Shown piece by piece: positions 36,812-46,878 of a DNA stretch of 64,000 nucleotides. Position numbers and translations under genes: made by a program. Below the pieces are notes generated by a model. The model saw nothing but the letters and a program-made list of their open reading frames with translations, did not search any database and was not told the DNA's origin. The stretch's first letter is position 1. Each line of letters starts with the position of its first letter. The stretch lies in contig CACFCB010000003.1 in NCBI GenBank assembly GCA_902564695.1, positions 25,975 through 89,974 of the forward strand. The letters are read 5' to 3'. This DNA comes from an uncultured Prochlorococcus sp. (GTDB taxonomy: Bacteria > Cyanobacteriota > Cyanobacteriia > PCC-6307 > Cyanobiaceae).

Positions 36812-37609
36812 TTAGGCTCCCATTGCTGTATATCTTTTTAAACCAAGTTTCCAAAGAATATTTACAGAAGGTACCAGTATTAAAATCCACAAAAACTGAG
36901 CTAAAAAGCCATTAAAAATATTAACTGGCATAGCCGATAAAATCTTTGCTGGAAAATTAATTAGATAGGGAAAAGGGGTTAACATTGCAACTTTTAGAAC
37001 GTTAGAAGGAAACGCTGATAAAGGTACTAATAAACCAGAAAGAAAAAGATATGGAACAAATATTAATCTCTCAAGAGCACTAGATTTTTCAGTCCAAAAG
37101 CAAAGTGCAGCAACTAAACTTTGAAGAAGGAAGGCGATAGTAAAAGCAAAATGAGTTGATAAGTATGCAAGAAATAATTGAGGTAGTGAGGGGAGCCAAA
37201 AGGATGATGGATTTAATATGAAAAAAGTAATAGCTATGGCTATTGCGAAAGGAAGTCTAGTTGCCTGCTCTGCCAAGTGAGAAGCTACATATCTAAATAG
37301 AGGATGCAAAGGCTGTAGCAAATATGGTGATAATCGACCAGAAAGAGAATCTTCTTCAAACGAGAAGACAACCCAAACAACTGAAAATTGTCTAACTAGA
37401 AAAGCACTTAGAAAATATCTTGCTAACCCAATATCATTTAGACCAAATGAATTACCAACATCATTTTGACTCCAAAGAGAAAACATAATAAATGGTAGTA
37501 CTCCAGATAGAGCCCATAAAGCTATTTCGATTCGATATTCCAACATGTATGCATATTGAGTTGTAAGTAAGGTCTTAATAACCTTGAAAGACAATCCAAA
37601 TATTCTCAA
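36812..37609 (-). CDS. ABC-2-type permease subunit, second gene of exporter cluster
   Basis: This 265-residue permease has about six membrane helices. The segment EEDSLSGRLSPYLLQPLHPLFRYVASHLAEQ corresponds to the conserved cytoplasmic loop of ABC-2 permeases and is paralogous to the loop in the next gene. It overlaps the ATPase gene by four bases. The two permeases likely form a heterodimer with one shared ATPase. Confidence 0.88.
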   Translation of the reverse strand: MRIFGLSFKVIKTLLTTQYAYMLEYRIEIALWALSGVLPFIMFSLWSQNDVGNSFGLNDIGLARYFLSAFLVRQFSVVWVVFSFEEDSLSGRLSPYLLQPLHPLFRYVASHLAEQATRLPFAIAIAITFFILNPSSFWLPSLPQLFLAYLSTHFAFTIAFLLQSLVAALCFWTEKSSALERLIFVPYLFLSGLLVPLSAFPSNVLKVAMLTPFPYLINFPAKILSAMPVNIFNGFLAQFLWILILVPSVNILWKLGLKRYTAMGA

Positions 37610-38604
37610 TTTACTTCTCCCTTTTTAAATAATTCTCCTATTAATTGATCAATAGGAGGATCACTAATCTCTAAATCGATAATATCGAAATCAGTTAATA
37701 GATTACTTACTACATCCGTCAATTTATCCCTTGAAACTAACAAACATACAAAACGATCATTTAAATCTTGAATCTCACCATATTTTTCAAATTGTTCACT
37801 TGCACATGGATTTTTTAATTCAACTTTTACCTCTCTTGATGGTGATAATGAATTAGCCAGTAAATCAAGGTCACCATCATAAAAAAGCTTTCCTTTATGA
37901 ATACAAATAACTCTCGGACATAATGCTGTTATGTCAGCCATGTAGTGACTAGTTAATAAAATGGTCGCACCAGTTCTTTTGTTGTATTCGGATAAAAAGC
38001 TACGAACTCGAGCTTGAGCATTTACATCTAGACCAAGAGTAGGTTCATCTAAAAAAAGGACAGATGGTTTATGCAATAAGGCAGCAAGAATTTCAGATTT
38101 CATTCTTTGTCCTAAAGACAACTTTCTTACAGGTCTTGTAAGTTCTTCTCCTAATTCAAGCATTTCTGCTAATTCATTAATTCTTAAATTTGCTTCGTGG
38201 TCGGACAAACCATATACAGCTGCGTTTACATAAAAAGAGTCCATTGGAGGAAGATCCCAAATCAACTGCTGTTTTTGACCCATAACTAAAGTAATCTCCT
38301 TTAGAAAAGCCGTTTGCCTTCTTTGAGGAGAGAAACCAACAACATCAACTAAACCTGTCGATGGATGAATAAGACCACACATCATTTTTAATAATGTGGT
38401 CTTACCAGCTCCATTAGCCCCAAGAAATCCGACTACTTCACCAGATGAGATTTTAAAACTTATATCAGTTATAGCAGGGACGTCATAAGTCTTGCGATCG
38501 AAAAAATGCTTAAGAGTACCCTTAAACCCAGGCTGTTTGTTTGCAACTCGATAATATTTACTAAGCTGATCTACAACGATCATGTTACTAGGATTATTGT
38601 GCAA
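37606..38604 (-). CDS. ABC transporter ATP-binding subunit, first gene of exporter cluster
   Basis: This 332-residue ATPase has Walker A GANGAGKTT, the signature LSLGQRMK, Walker B VLFLDEPTLGLD and a switch His in LLTSHYMAD. The C-terminal domain of about 80 residues is extended, as in exporters of the DrrA/viologen type. It leads a three-gene operon with the two ABC-2 permeases, overlapping the first by four bases. The catalytic residues are all canonical, so the exporter should be active. Confidence 0.94.
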   Translation of the reverse strand: MHNNPSNMIVVDQLSKYYRVANKQPGFKGTLKHFFDRKTYDVPAITDISFKISSGEVVGFLGANGAGKTTLLKMMCGLIHPSTGLVDVVGFSPQRRQTAFLKEITLVMGQKQQLIWDLPPMDSFYVNAAVYGLSDHEANLRINELAEMLELGEELTRPVRKLSLGQRMKSEILAALLHKPSVLFLDEPTLGLDVNAQARVRSFLSEYNKRTGATILLTSHYMADITALCPRVICIHKGKLFYDGDLDLLANSLSPSREVKVELKNPCASEQFEKYGEIQDLNDRFVCLLVSRDKLTDVVSNLLTDFDIIDLEISDPPIDQLIGELFKKGEVN

Positions 38605-38700
38605 TTAATTTTCAAATGCTTCAACATTAAGATAAAACATTTTTGCCTACAAAGCAGATAAAATCAAAGTAAAGAAAAATCTATAGGTTGTTAAAACTAA

Positions 38701-39105
38701 ATGGAAGAACAAAAATATGTTTTAGCGATTGCCTTAGCAGAACAAAATAATAAAAGAATAATGCCTATTGGAGGAAAAACTTTTTCTGGATTTGACACTT
38801 TAAATCAATCGACAAGAAAATATTTCGAAAAGATAATACTTGATTTATTACTAAGGTTATTTCAAAGAACTAATGAAGGTAGTCTTAAAATATCAAACGA
38901 TAAAACTGGATTATTAATAGCAGAAATTAGTTTTGAAAATATGCATAAAAATATTCCAGTAATTAAATCAAATTGGGTTAATAGTGGAGATACAGATACT
39001 TTAATAGAGAAATTAAAATCAATATGTTCTAATATCTGGAGTGTTCAATTCAAAAAACATGAAGGAATTATATTTTTTGACTTAATAAATAAGAAACTAT
39101 CCTGA
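38701..39105 (+). CDS. unknown 134-aa soluble protein
   Basis: This protein has a helical-looking centre (QSTRKYFEKIILDLLLRLFQRT) and a C-terminal alternating pattern of hydrophobic and charged residues (WSVQFKKHEGIIFFDL). No motif, signal peptide or membrane helix is visible, and I do not know the family. Its last nine bases overlap the small conserved minus-strand gene at 39097-39225. Confidence 0.6.
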   Translation: MEEQKYVLAIALAEQNNKRIMPIGGKTFSGFDTLNQSTRKYFEKIILDLLLRLFQRTNEGSLKISNDKTGLLIAEISFENMHKNIPVIKSNWVNSGDTDTLIEKLKSICSNIWSVQFKKHEGIIFFDLINKKLS

Positions 39106-39225
39106 AATCTTTGATTGAGCTTTGTCAGCCTTACGAATAATCTTCTGAGCTTCGTCGCGAGACAAGCAGGTCTCAGCTTTGGTTTGCAATTTTATAAGCT
39201 TCGCATGCTGCTTCCCTAATTTCAT
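39097..39225 (-). CDS. 42-aa basic protein, likely conserved in marine picocyanobacteria
   Basis: An ATG at 39225 opens a frame with the composition KLGKQHAKLIKLQTKAETC, then SRDEAQKIIRKADKAQ, and ends in TAG at 39097-39099. The product is a very basic helical peptide with one Cys. The pattern is one I associate with short conserved proteins in Synechococcus/Prochlorococcus. GC content is visibly higher than in the surrounding AT-rich gap, supporting coding use. Function unknown; a ribosome- or nucleic-acid-related role would fit the charge. Confidence 0.6.
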   Translation of the reverse strand: MKLGKQHAKLIKLQTKAETCLSRDEAQKIIRKADKAQSKISG

Positions 39226-39315
39226 AAAATAGATTAAATAATTACATTAATCATAACATACTTCTTTGAATTTGTAAATCTAATAAGTTGTTAAAAATCA
39301 ATATTTACAACTATT

Positions 39316-40200
39316 CTACTTATCTATTCTTTTATTTGAGATGTACCTATGAAGCACAGAAACATCTAGTTCACCTAAACCAGCCTGCATTAATCGTTCC
39401 TCAATCTCTTTTACTCTAGAAGCTATTGGTAAATCAATATTTAAAGATTTAGCTAGATCAATAGCAATTGATAAATCCTTATGATGTAACTCTAATTTGA
39501 ATCCCAAGGGATGCTTATCAATCAACATTGCTTTTGATCTGTTTTCTAATGGCCATGAATTCGCTGCTCCAACTTTTAAAGCAGTAACAACATCATTCAT
39601 GGGCAACTCAAGCAATTTCCCTAATTCCATTGCCTCAGCTACAGCTGCATATGTTCCTGCAACTAATACCTGATTAAGAGCTTTGACTTGTTGACCTTTT
39701 CCAACGCCATTAAAGAAATTAATTGATTTACCTAAGACTTCAAAAATATGTTCAAAAGATAAACACTCTTTTTTGCTTGCACCAACAAACAAAGACAATG
39801 AGCCATTTTGCGCTCCCTCTGTTCCCCCAGAGACTGGACAGTCAACATATAAAATATTTTTCTTCCCTAATGCTTTATGTATAGAAATAGATTTATCAGG
39901 ACTTATTGAAGAGAAGTCAATCACAAAAGAGTTAGGATTCAGTTTGTCTGCTACTCCGTTATCACCAAATAGAACAGATTCAACCGCATTATCATCAGTA
40001 ACGCAAATCAAGAGGCCATCGCAGTCAGTAACAGCTTCTATAGGATCAGAAAAATATTTTCTATTGTCGTCCTTTTTTTGTTTATTTCTCTGATATAAAT
40101 TCAATTCATAGCCATTATCAATGAGACGCTCAGACATGGGCTTCCCAATAGCGCCAAGACCAATAAAAGCTAATTTCATCAAACTCGCATTTTCATTCAA
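39316..40200 (-). CDS. 3-hydroxyisobutyrate dehydrogenase-family oxidoreductase
   Basis: This 294-residue protein has an N-terminal NAD(P) Rossmann motif FIGLGAIGKPMSERL and the substrate segment CPVSGGTEGAQNGSL. The catalytic Lys is in GQQVKALNQVLVAG, and the C-terminal helical domain is typical of beta-hydroxyacid dehydrogenases. Possible substrates are tartronate semialdehyde, succinic semialdehyde or related acids, and sequence does not decide. The first seven residues may be extra, because MKLAFIG at residue 8 is the usual start. Confidence 0.88.
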   Translation of the reverse strand: MNENASLMKLAFIGLGAIGKPMSERLIDNGYELNLYQRNKQKKDDNRKYFSDPIEAVTDCDGLLICVTDDNAVESVLFGDNGVADKLNPNSFVIDFSSISPDKSISIHKALGKKNILYVDCPVSGGTEGAQNGSLSLFVGASKKECLSFEHIFEVLGKSINFFNGVGKGQQVKALNQVLVAGTYAAVAEAMELGKLLELPMNDVVTALKVGAANSWPLENRSKAMLIDKHPLGFKLELHHKDLSIAIDLAKSLNIDLPIASRVKEIEERLMQAGLGELDVSVLHRYISNKRIDK

Positions 40201-40315
40201 AACTTACTAATATTAATAAGGACAACAAAGCTTTAAACTATTACTATAAAAAATTAATAAGATGCCAAAAGAAGAAAATATGATGCAATAATTAAAACAT
40301 TGAATACTTAAGAAA

Positions 40316-40534
40316 TTGACTAATTTAACAGATTCCAAGAATGCTACTCATCATTGGTATCCATTCCTGAAGTATCAAGAAGAATGTGAAGCTATTGGTA
40401 AGGAGGCAACTGTAAATGATTGGATGAGAGCCTCAGGTCAATTAAAAAACAGAGTTGATTTTGAGAATGCAAAAAAAGCAGCCGAAGAAGAAGCACTTAA
40501 ATCAAAGCCTGAAGCAACCAAAAAAGATGCTTAA
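40316..40534 (+). CDS. 72-aa hydrophilic protein of unknown function
   Basis: From a TTG at 40316 this reads an Ala/Lys/Glu-rich product with HHWYPFLKYQEECEAIGKEATVNDWMRAS. That short conserved-looking domain is followed by a helical charged tail. No family is recalled. The TTG start is used because no ATG or GTG is suitably placed. The 207 bases after it, up to the next gene, show nothing beyond AT-rich sequence. Confidence 0.6.
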   Translation: MTNLTDSKNATHHWYPFLKYQEECEAIGKEATVNDWMRASGQLKNRVDFENAKKAAEEEALKSKPEATKKDA

Positions 40535-40741
40535 ATAAATAGTTAAGTATTAATATAGAAAAACATTTATATCAATACATAACTAACTAAAGTTTTGAAA
40601 TGTCTTGAAGTTTATGCAAATAAATTTCTTATGAAGATCTATCAAACTAATTGCATCAATGTAATTCCTTTTACTAAAGTTGTTTACTTAAGGTCCTAGG
40701 AAATATAACATAAGATCAAAGCATCTTCTGATCCTTAGATA

Positions 40742-41077
40742 ATGTCAGAGACCAAAGCCCTAAATGTTCTTCTAGCCCCAGAGGGCCAATTGCAGGGTAA
40801 TGGACAATTAAGAGAATCATTTCATGAGAGAAGAGATAGAAAAGGATCTGATTATCCTATGTGGTTTTTAGATTCTGCATTGGTTATTAAATTCAACATC
40901 TCAGATAAAGAAGGATACGAAGCTGTTGTCGCAGAAGAATCTTCAACAATAGCTTGGCTAAAGCTTCGTTTTGGTGGAGAAAAATTAACTAAAACACTTA
41001 ATGTCGAGGAACTTTGGGAACATGCAAGTTTGCCCCCTGAACCTCCAGAAATAAAAGATATTTCAACTCAAAAATAA
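40742..41077 (+). CDS. conserved cyanobacterial protein preceding the ferredoxin
   Basis: This 111-residue protein has conserved-looking blocks LLAPEGQLQGNGQLRESFHERRDRKG and YPMWFLDSALVIKF, then AWLKLRFGGEKLTK and a Pro/Glu-rich tail. No signal peptide or membrane helix is evident. It lies nine bases before the ferredoxin gene in the same direction, so the two are almost surely co-transcribed. I recall orthologues at this position in marine picocyanobacteria but know no function; a ferredoxin partner role is a guess. Confidence 0.75.
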   Translation: MSETKALNVLLAPEGQLQGNGQLRESFHERRDRKGSDYPMWFLDSALVIKFNISDKEGYEAVVAEESSTIAWLKLRFGGEKLTKTLNVEELWEHASLPPEPPEIKDISTQK

Positions 41078-41086
41078 ATATATTTA

Positions 41087-41473
41087 ATGAAACCAATTCA
41101 CAAAATAACTATCCATCATAAACAGGAAGGGAAAACATATTCCTTTGAAGTTCCAGAGGGTGAATACATTTTGAGAAATTTTGAATCAAAAGATGAGAAT
41201 GGTCAAATCATCGGAGATAAACTTCCATTTTCCTGCAGAAACGGCTGCTGCTCAGAGTGCGCAGTTAAAATAATATCTGGTCAAATGGATCAACAAGCAT
41301 GTATTGGTTTATCAAGAGAGCTTCGAGATCAAGGCTTTGGATTGTTGTGCGTTTCAAAAGCAACTGGACCTTTAGAATGTGAGACTCAAGATGAGGACGA
41401 AGTCTATAACGCTCAATTTGGTAAATATTTTAAAGGTTTAGAGACCCAAGCCGGCAATCCATTTGATATTTAA
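41087..41473 (+). CDS. [2Fe-2S] plant-type ferredoxin with C-terminal extension (FdC2-like)
   Basis: This 128-residue ferredoxin has the cluster motif CRNGCCSECA with a later Cys in GLLCVSKA, giving four ligands. It has a long insertion before the cluster and a C-terminal extension of about 28 residues (ECETQDEDEVYNAQFGKYF) that ordinary PetF lacks. The layout resembles the FdC2 group, which is linked in plants and cyanobacteria to chlorophyll synthesis. It converges on acsF with a 13-base gap, which supports a link to the Mg-protoporphyrin cyclase. The functional tie is inference. Confidence 0.85.
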   Translation: MKPIHKITIHHKQEGKTYSFEVPEGEYILRNFESKDENGQIIGDKLPFSCRNGCCSECAVKIISGQMDQQACIGLSRELRDQGFGLLCVSKATGPLECETQDEDEVYNAQFGKYFKGLETQAGNPFDI

Positions 41474-41486
41474 AAAAAAAATAGAC

Positions 41487-42602
41487 TTATTTGTCAGTCC
41501 AAAAATTCAAAATATCACCACCCGTAAAATTAACATTTTTATCATATCTAATAGCGTTAGTTGCTTCCATAGGTAAAGCAAATTGTTGTAAAATTAGAGA
41601 GACAAATTTTAAGAGTTTTACTGGTTTATTTAACCCTTTTGTTGAGACAAAAACTCTAAAAGAATCAATAATCTTGTTTCTTAAATCCCAAAACTTATCA
41701 TCTTCAAGATTAAAAACCCATGGAAAAGCATTTTTAGATGTGTGATTTGTTCTCTTAATAACTTCTTCATCAAATTCTTTAGGCTCAATTCCTAATAATT
41801 CATAAAACTCTCCTCTTTCACAAACTGTCAAAGTATGAGTAAGAAATACACTCCAAAGGAAAAACCGACTTAACAACTTGCCTCTCCACCCTTTGGTGAT
41901 ACCAGGCCAACATCTCATCATAACTGTAAAACAATCGCCATGTCTGTTCTCGTCTTGACACCATGGTTCAAAGAAATCAAATAGAGGTGCAAATGCTTCT
42001 CCTGGATTGGCCTTAAGATGCCTATCCATCAAGATGTATCTCCAGTAACCAATTTTTTCCGATAGGTATACAGAATAAATAACCCAACTTATTGGGAACC
42101 AGGTAGCTGCTCTTTTGCCTCCCAAATGGGGTAAATCAACTTCAATTCCCTCTGCTACAAGAGCTCTGCTTAGAAAACCAGCATGCCTAGCTTCATCTCT
42201 TGCTAAAAACTGAAATAGCTTACCAAGATCTCTGTTACCTTCTTTTTTTAGTCGATTAGAAATTTCCTTAAAAAGTAAAAAACCAGAAAACTCTGAAATT
42301 ACTGATCTAACTAAGTAACTTTCATATACTTCCTTGGACTTTTGAGGTAACTCTTGCAATCTATCTAAACTTGCTTTTCGATCAAAATGAGTGCAATTAT
42401 AGTCTGCTTTCATTTCTGAGAGCATTGCTTCAAATTCTTCGCGCGCATCAGTTAATTCAGTCTTGGCTGCTTTCTTGAATTCAGTTACATAAAAACGAGG
42501 GGTTAAAAGGTTTTCATCTAAATGTGGCGGCAACTCATTTGTTCCGCGTGTGTCAACTCTCAATTTTGGGGAAGAGGCTGTTGCGGTCATTCTCATTTTC
42601 AA
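41487..42602 (-). CDS. acsF: Mg-protoporphyrin IX monomethyl ester oxidative cyclase AcsF
   Basis: This 371-residue diiron protein has Glu/His metal motifs in EFSGFLLFKEI, RDEARHAGF and CQDENRHGDCF, in the order known for AcsF/CHL27. It forms the fifth ring of chlorophyll using oxygen and electrons from ferredoxin, at the thylakoid or plasma membrane. The length is normal. The gene is alone on the minus strand and converges on the ferredoxin gene. Confidence 0.95.
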   Translation of the reverse strand: MKMRMTATASSPKLRVDTRGTNELPPHLDENLLTPRFYVTEFKKAAKTELTDAREEFEAMLSEMKADYNCTHFDRKASLDRLQELPQKSKEVYESYLVRSVISEFSGFLLFKEISNRLKKEGNRDLGKLFQFLARDEARHAGFLSRALVAEGIEVDLPHLGGKRAATWFPISWVIYSVYLSEKIGYWRYILMDRHLKANPGEAFAPLFDFFEPWCQDENRHGDCFTVMMRCWPGITKGWRGKLLSRFFLWSVFLTHTLTVCERGEFYELLGIEPKEFDEEVIKRTNHTSKNAFPWVFNLEDDKFWDLRNKIIDSFRVFVSTKGLNKPVKLLKFVSLILQQFALPMEATNAIRYDKNVNFTGGDILNFWTDK

Positions 42603-42813
42603 TCAAGAACATAATTGTATGTCTTAATTTGAAAAAAAGGTGAATTTTTAATCAGCTAGTAATACACCTTTGCCAAAAAACTCTATAAAAAATCTTCATA
42701 GAAGAATATAAAATCAATAATTAACAATTAAGACCTTCATTATTTGTAAGATAAAAATAAAAGTTATAATAAAGATTTACAATAAACTTTTAGTAAAAAA
42801 ACAATAAAGTAAT

Positions 42814-45800
42814 TTAAGAATGAATATCCTGCAAAGCCGAAACAGATAGAACCTGATTCTGCAATGCTTCGATACCCTCTACAGCAGCACTAGCTCCTTT
42901 TAAAGTAGTTAAAGTTGGCACAGAATAGTCAAGGGCTGCTTTTCGAAGATATTTATCATCATAAATAGCCTGGCGTCCAATCGGAGTATTTATTACTAAC
43001 TGAACTTTTCCAGATCTAATCATATCCTCAATATTAGGTCGTCCTTCATGAACCTTCAAAACAATTTCGACATTTAAACCAAATTTTTGAAGATATTTAG
43101 CAGTGCCAGATGTTGCTAAAAGTGAAAAGCCTAAGTCAATTAATTTTTTTGCTACTGGAATCAGTGCTGGTTTATCTCGATCGTGAGTAGACAAGAAAAC
43201 GAAGCCTGAAGTTGGCAAACCCTCACCAGCCGCCAATTCAGATTTGGCATAAGCCATTCCAAAATTACTAGCAGAACCCATAACCTCTCCTGTAGATCGC
43301 ATTTCCGGTCCCAAAACACTATCTGAGCCAGGAAAACGACGAAAAGGCATAACAGCTTCTTTAATAGCCTGAAGAGGTGGAATGGGTTCTTTATTTAAAC
43401 CTATATCTTTGAGTTTTTGTCCCAATAGGAGTTGAGTAGCAATTTTTGCAAGAGGAATTCCAGTAGCTTTTGAAACAAAAGGAACGGTTCTTGAAGCTCT
43501 TGGATTTGCCTCAATAATATAAACAATCTCATTACCATCAGAATCTCTTTTAACTGCGAACTGAAGATTAATTAAGCCAACGACATCAAGAGCAACAGCT
43601 AAAGATTTAGTCCACTGCTTAATTATTTTTATTGAATGACTGGAAAGTGTGATCGAAGGTAGGCAACAAGCGGAATCACCAGAATGAACACCTGCTGGTT
43701 CAATATGTTCCATTAGCCCACCAATTACAACGTTTTTACTAATGTCACACAAAGCATCAACATCTACCTCAACTGCATTTTCTAAATATTCATCAATAAG
43801 TATTGGATGATCAGGCTCAACATTTACAGCTTCTTTTATGTAGCGTTCTAATTCATCTTGCTCATAAACAATTTCCATTGCTCTACCACCTAAGACATAA
43901 GAAGGCCTAACAACAAGTGGGTATCCTACTTTTTCTGCTATAGCTAATGATTCTTCAAAAGTTCTGGCAAGACCATTTTTAGGTTGTCGAATATCTAGAG
44001 ACCTCAAAACTTTATCAAATAATTCTCTATCTTCAGCTAAATCAATAGATTTTGGAGATGTACCTAAGACTTTTGTTTTTAGATTTGATTTGGGTAAATT
44101 TTCTAACCAATTAAATATTGGAAGAGATAGTTTTAAAGGAGTTTGCCCACCAAATTGAACAACGATTCCATATGGATTTTCAAACTCTATTATATTTAGA
44201 ATATCTTCTAAAGTTAATGGTTCAAAATAAAGTATATCGCTTGTATCATAATCAGTTGAGACTGTCTCAGGATTACTATTTATCATTATTGTGATCAAGC
44301 CTTCTTTCTGAGCTTGATAAGAAGCATGGCAACAACAATAATCGAACTCAATCCCTTGTCCAATACGATTTGGGCCTCCACCCAATATCAAAATCTTATT
44401 CATATTATTAACTTTTACCTCGTTAAGATTAATATTATTTATGATTTTCCCTTCTTTACAAATCTTAAAAACTGGTTTTTCATAAGTTGAGTAATGATAA
44501 GGAGTATTTGAAGAAAATTCAGATGCGCATGTGTCAACAGTTTTAAAAACAGGTAATATATTAAGAGAAATCCTTTTTGCTCTAACTTCTAATTCATCAG
44601 AATTAAAAGCAAAAGCAATCTGACAATCTGAGAAACCTAGTTGTTTTAAATTGAATAAAAAATCCTTGCTTAATTGATTTATATTCTGATAACTTAATAA
44701 TTGATTTTCGGCATTTACAATATTTCTAAATTTAGATAAAAACCAAGGATCAATTTTAGAAAATGAATAGATATCATCATCAGAACGCCCAAGTTTCATA
44801 GCCAAACGAATATACATTATTCTTTCAGGTGAGGGAGTTCTCAATAATCTTTCTAATTCAATATTTGTATATTCCTCATCTACACGATCCCCCCCCCATC
44901 CGCTCATACCTATTTCTAAAGATCTTATGGCTTTTTGAAAAGACTCTTCAAAGCATCTTCCTATTGCCATAGCCTCCCCAACAGATTTCATTGAAGTTGT
45001 AAGTACTGGCGAACTTCCTGAAAATTTTTCAAATGCAAAGCGAGGGATTTTTGTAACTACATAATCAATTGAAGGTTCAAAACAGGCAGGTGTTTTACCA
45101 GTAATATCGTTTAAAATTTCATCTAATCTATAACCAACGGCCAAAAGTGCAGCTATTTTTGCTATTGGAAAACCAGTAGCCTTACTTGCCAAAGCTGAAG
45201 ATCTACTAACTCGTGGATTCATCTCAATTACAACTATCTCTCCATTGCTTGGGTTTATCGCAAATTGAATATTGCTACCACCAGTAGCTACTCCTATTTC
45301 TCTAATAATGGAAATAGAGTAATCACGTAATCGTTGATACTCTCTATCAGTTAAAGTTTGTGCTGGAGCTACTGTGATTGAATCTCCAGTATGAACTCCC
45401 ATAGGATCAACATTTTCTATACTGCAGACAATTACAACATTATCGGACAAATCTCTCATAACTTCCAGCTCAAATTCTTTCCAGCCTAAGAGAGATTTTT
45501 CAATAAGAATTTGTGAAACAGGACTGGCATCTAAACCTGTTTTACACAATTCTAAAAATTCATCTTGATTGTATGCAATACCTCCTCCACTTCCTCCCAA
45601 AGTAAATGCTGGTCGAATAATTTTAGGAAATGTAGAAATTTCATTTCCTACTGTTTCTGCTTCCTGGAGGTTTGAAGCTATCCCAGAGGGACATACTTCT
45701 ACTCCAATATTATTCATTGCTATTTTAAATAAATTTCTATCTTCTGCTTTTTTTATTGCTGTAAGGTCAGCGCCTATTAATTCAATATTATGTTTATCTA

Positions 45801-46122
45801 ATAAACCAGACTCAGCTAACTCTACAGATATATTCAATGCAGTCTGTCCTCCCATTGTAGGAAGCAAAGCATCAGGTTTTTCTATTTCGATAATTTTCTG
45901 AACAACCGAAGCTGTGAGTGGTTCAACATAGGTTCTATTTGCAGTATCAGGATCAGTCATTATGGAAGCAGGATTAGAATTAACTAAAACGACCTCAAAA
46001 CCTTCCTTTCTTAGGGCTTTACAAGCCTGTGTTCCTGAATAATCGAATTCACAAGCCTGACCAATAACTATTGGTCCAGACCCTAGTATCAAAATCCGAC
46101 GTATATCTTTACGCCGTGGCAT
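42814..46122 (-). CDS. carB: Carbamoyl-phosphate synthase large subunit
   Basis: This 1102-residue protein has the two duplicated ATP-grasp halves expected for CarB. The first begins [23 protein letters not shown], and the second begins [23 protein letters not shown] near residue 590. The C-terminal MGS-like allosteric domain is [21 protein letters not shown]. It makes carbamoyl phosphate from bicarbonate, ammonia (from CarA) and two ATP. The partner carA is at 17496-18650. Upstream it is divergent from the DUF3318 gene across 120 bases. Confidence 0.97.
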   Translation of the reverse strand: MPRRKDIRRILILGSGPIVIGQACEFDYSGTQACKALRKEGFEVVLVNSNPASIMTDPDTANRTYVEPLTASVVQKIIEIEKPDALLPTMGGQTALNISVELAESGLLDKHNIELIGADLTAIKKAEDRNLFKIAMNNIGVEVCPSGIASNLQEAETVGNEISTFPKIIRPAFTLGGSGGGIAYNQDEFLELCKTGLDASPVSQILIEKSLLGWKEFELEVMRDLSDNVVIVCSIENVDPMGVHTGDSITVAPAQTLTDREYQRLRDYSISIIREIGVATGGSNIQFAINPSNGEIVVIEMNPRVSRSSALASKATGFPIAKIAALLAVGYRLDEILNDITGKTPACFEPSIDYVVTKIPRFAFEKFSGSSPVLTTSMKSVGEAMAIGRCFEESFQKAIRSLEIGMSGWGGDRVDEEYTNIELERLLRTPSPERIMYIRLAMKLGRSDDDIYSFSKIDPWFLSKFRNIVNAENQLLSYQNINQLSKDFLFNLKQLGFSDCQIAFAFNSDELEVRAKRISLNILPVFKTVDTCASEFSSNTPYHYSTYEKPVFKICKEGKIINNINLNEVKVNNMNKILILGGGPNRIGQGIEFDYCCCHASYQAQKEGLITIMINSNPETVSTDYDTSDILYFEPLTLEDILNIIEFENPYGIVVQFGGQTPLKLSLPIFNWLENLPKSNLKTKVLGTSPKSIDLAEDRELFDKVLRSLDIRQPKNGLARTFEESLAIAEKVGYPLVVRPSYVLGGRAMEIVYEQDELERYIKEAVNVEPDHPILIDEYLENAVEVDVDALCDISKNVVIGGLMEHIEPAGVHSGDSACCLPSITLSSHSIKIIKQWTKSLAVALDVVGLINLQFAVKRDSDGNEIVYIIEANPRASRTVPFVSKATGIPLAKIATQLLLGQKLKDIGLNKEPIPPLQAIKEAVMPFRRFPGSDSVLGPEMRSTGEVMGSASNFGMAYAKSELAAGEGLPTSGFVFLSTHDRDKPALIPVAKKLIDLGFSLLATSGTAKYLQKFGLNVEIVLKVHEGRPNIEDMIRSGKVQLVINTPIGRQAIYDDKYLRKAALDYSVPTLTTLKGASAAVEGIEALQNQVLSVSALQDIHS

Positions 46123-46242
46123 AACAATTTCTAGTAAAATTCATTTATGTCACGCATTCTAGGTATCTATTTATCATCTACTGTCTAGATAGGCAAATTA
46201 CTATTAAAGTCTAGCTAACTTTCCGAATAAGAAACAAAAAGT

Positions 46243-46878
46243 ATGAGCGAACTACAGCGCCTAAAAGGGCTGCTGCCACCAGAAAACCAAAGCTGGGTAT
46301 TTATTGAAGCCGCAGCGGCAATAGATCCTCCTTTAATCACGCTTGAAGAAATCGGGCGAGATGAAGTTGAGATACAGGTTGATCTTGAACAATGGGACTA
46401 CTTAGCTCAAGATCATAGAAATTTATTGTTCTGGCATGAAGTAGGTCGTATTCAAAATGACACTATTCCTAGGGATGGATGGGAAATGGCTGCTCTTGCC
46501 ATAGGCTTAGGTGGAGCCATTGGTGAATTATGGGTTCAAGATGGTTTACTACTTTTATTAGCACTGGGCTTATCTGGTTTTGCAGGATATAGATTATATC
46601 TAAAGAATAATTCAGAAAAACGTTTACAAGATGCTATCTCAGCTGATGAGAGAGCTATCGACTTGGCATGTAGATTTGGTTATAGTGTTCCAAATGCATA
46701 CAAAAGTCTTGGTGGTGCATTAAAAGATTTAGTAGAAAAATCTAGGAAGAAAAAAAAGCGCACATTTTACGAAGATAGACTTGAAGCTCTTAGAAAAAGT
46801 GCTGAAAGAGCACGTGCTGAAATGGCCTCTCAAGAAGGTTCGAGAAAGTCAGTCACTAGTGAAAATGTTTATGGATAG
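46243..46878 (+). CDS. DUF3318-like membrane protein
   Basis: This 211-residue protein contains a soluble N-terminal part with conserved residues (LPPENQSWVFIEAAAAIDPPLI and LLFWHEVGRIQ). Two membrane helices follow in residues 84-125 (MAALAIGLGGAIGELW and LLLLLALGLSGFAGY), and then a long charged helical tail. This layout is that of the cyanobacterial DUF3318 family. The HEVGRI stretch has a His-Glu pair but is not a full HExxH motif. It overlaps rsfS by 14 bases and is translationally coupled to it. Confidence 0.82.
   Translation: MSELQRLKGLLPPENQSWVFIEAAAAIDPPLITLEEIGRDEVEIQVDLEQWDYLAQDHRNLLFWHEVGRIQNDTIPRDGWEMAALAIGLGGAIGELWVQDGLLLLLALGLSGFAGYRLYLKNNSEKRLQDAISADERAIDLACRFGYSVPNAYKSLGGALKDLVEKSRKKKKRTFYEDRLEALRKSAERARAEMASQEGSRKSVTSENVYG

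Noticed and set aside
46781..46864. Upstream extension of the rsfS frame
   Set aside because: It lies fully inside the DUF3318 gene, adds residues unlike RsfS and would make the protein too long; the ATG at 46865 fits the family.
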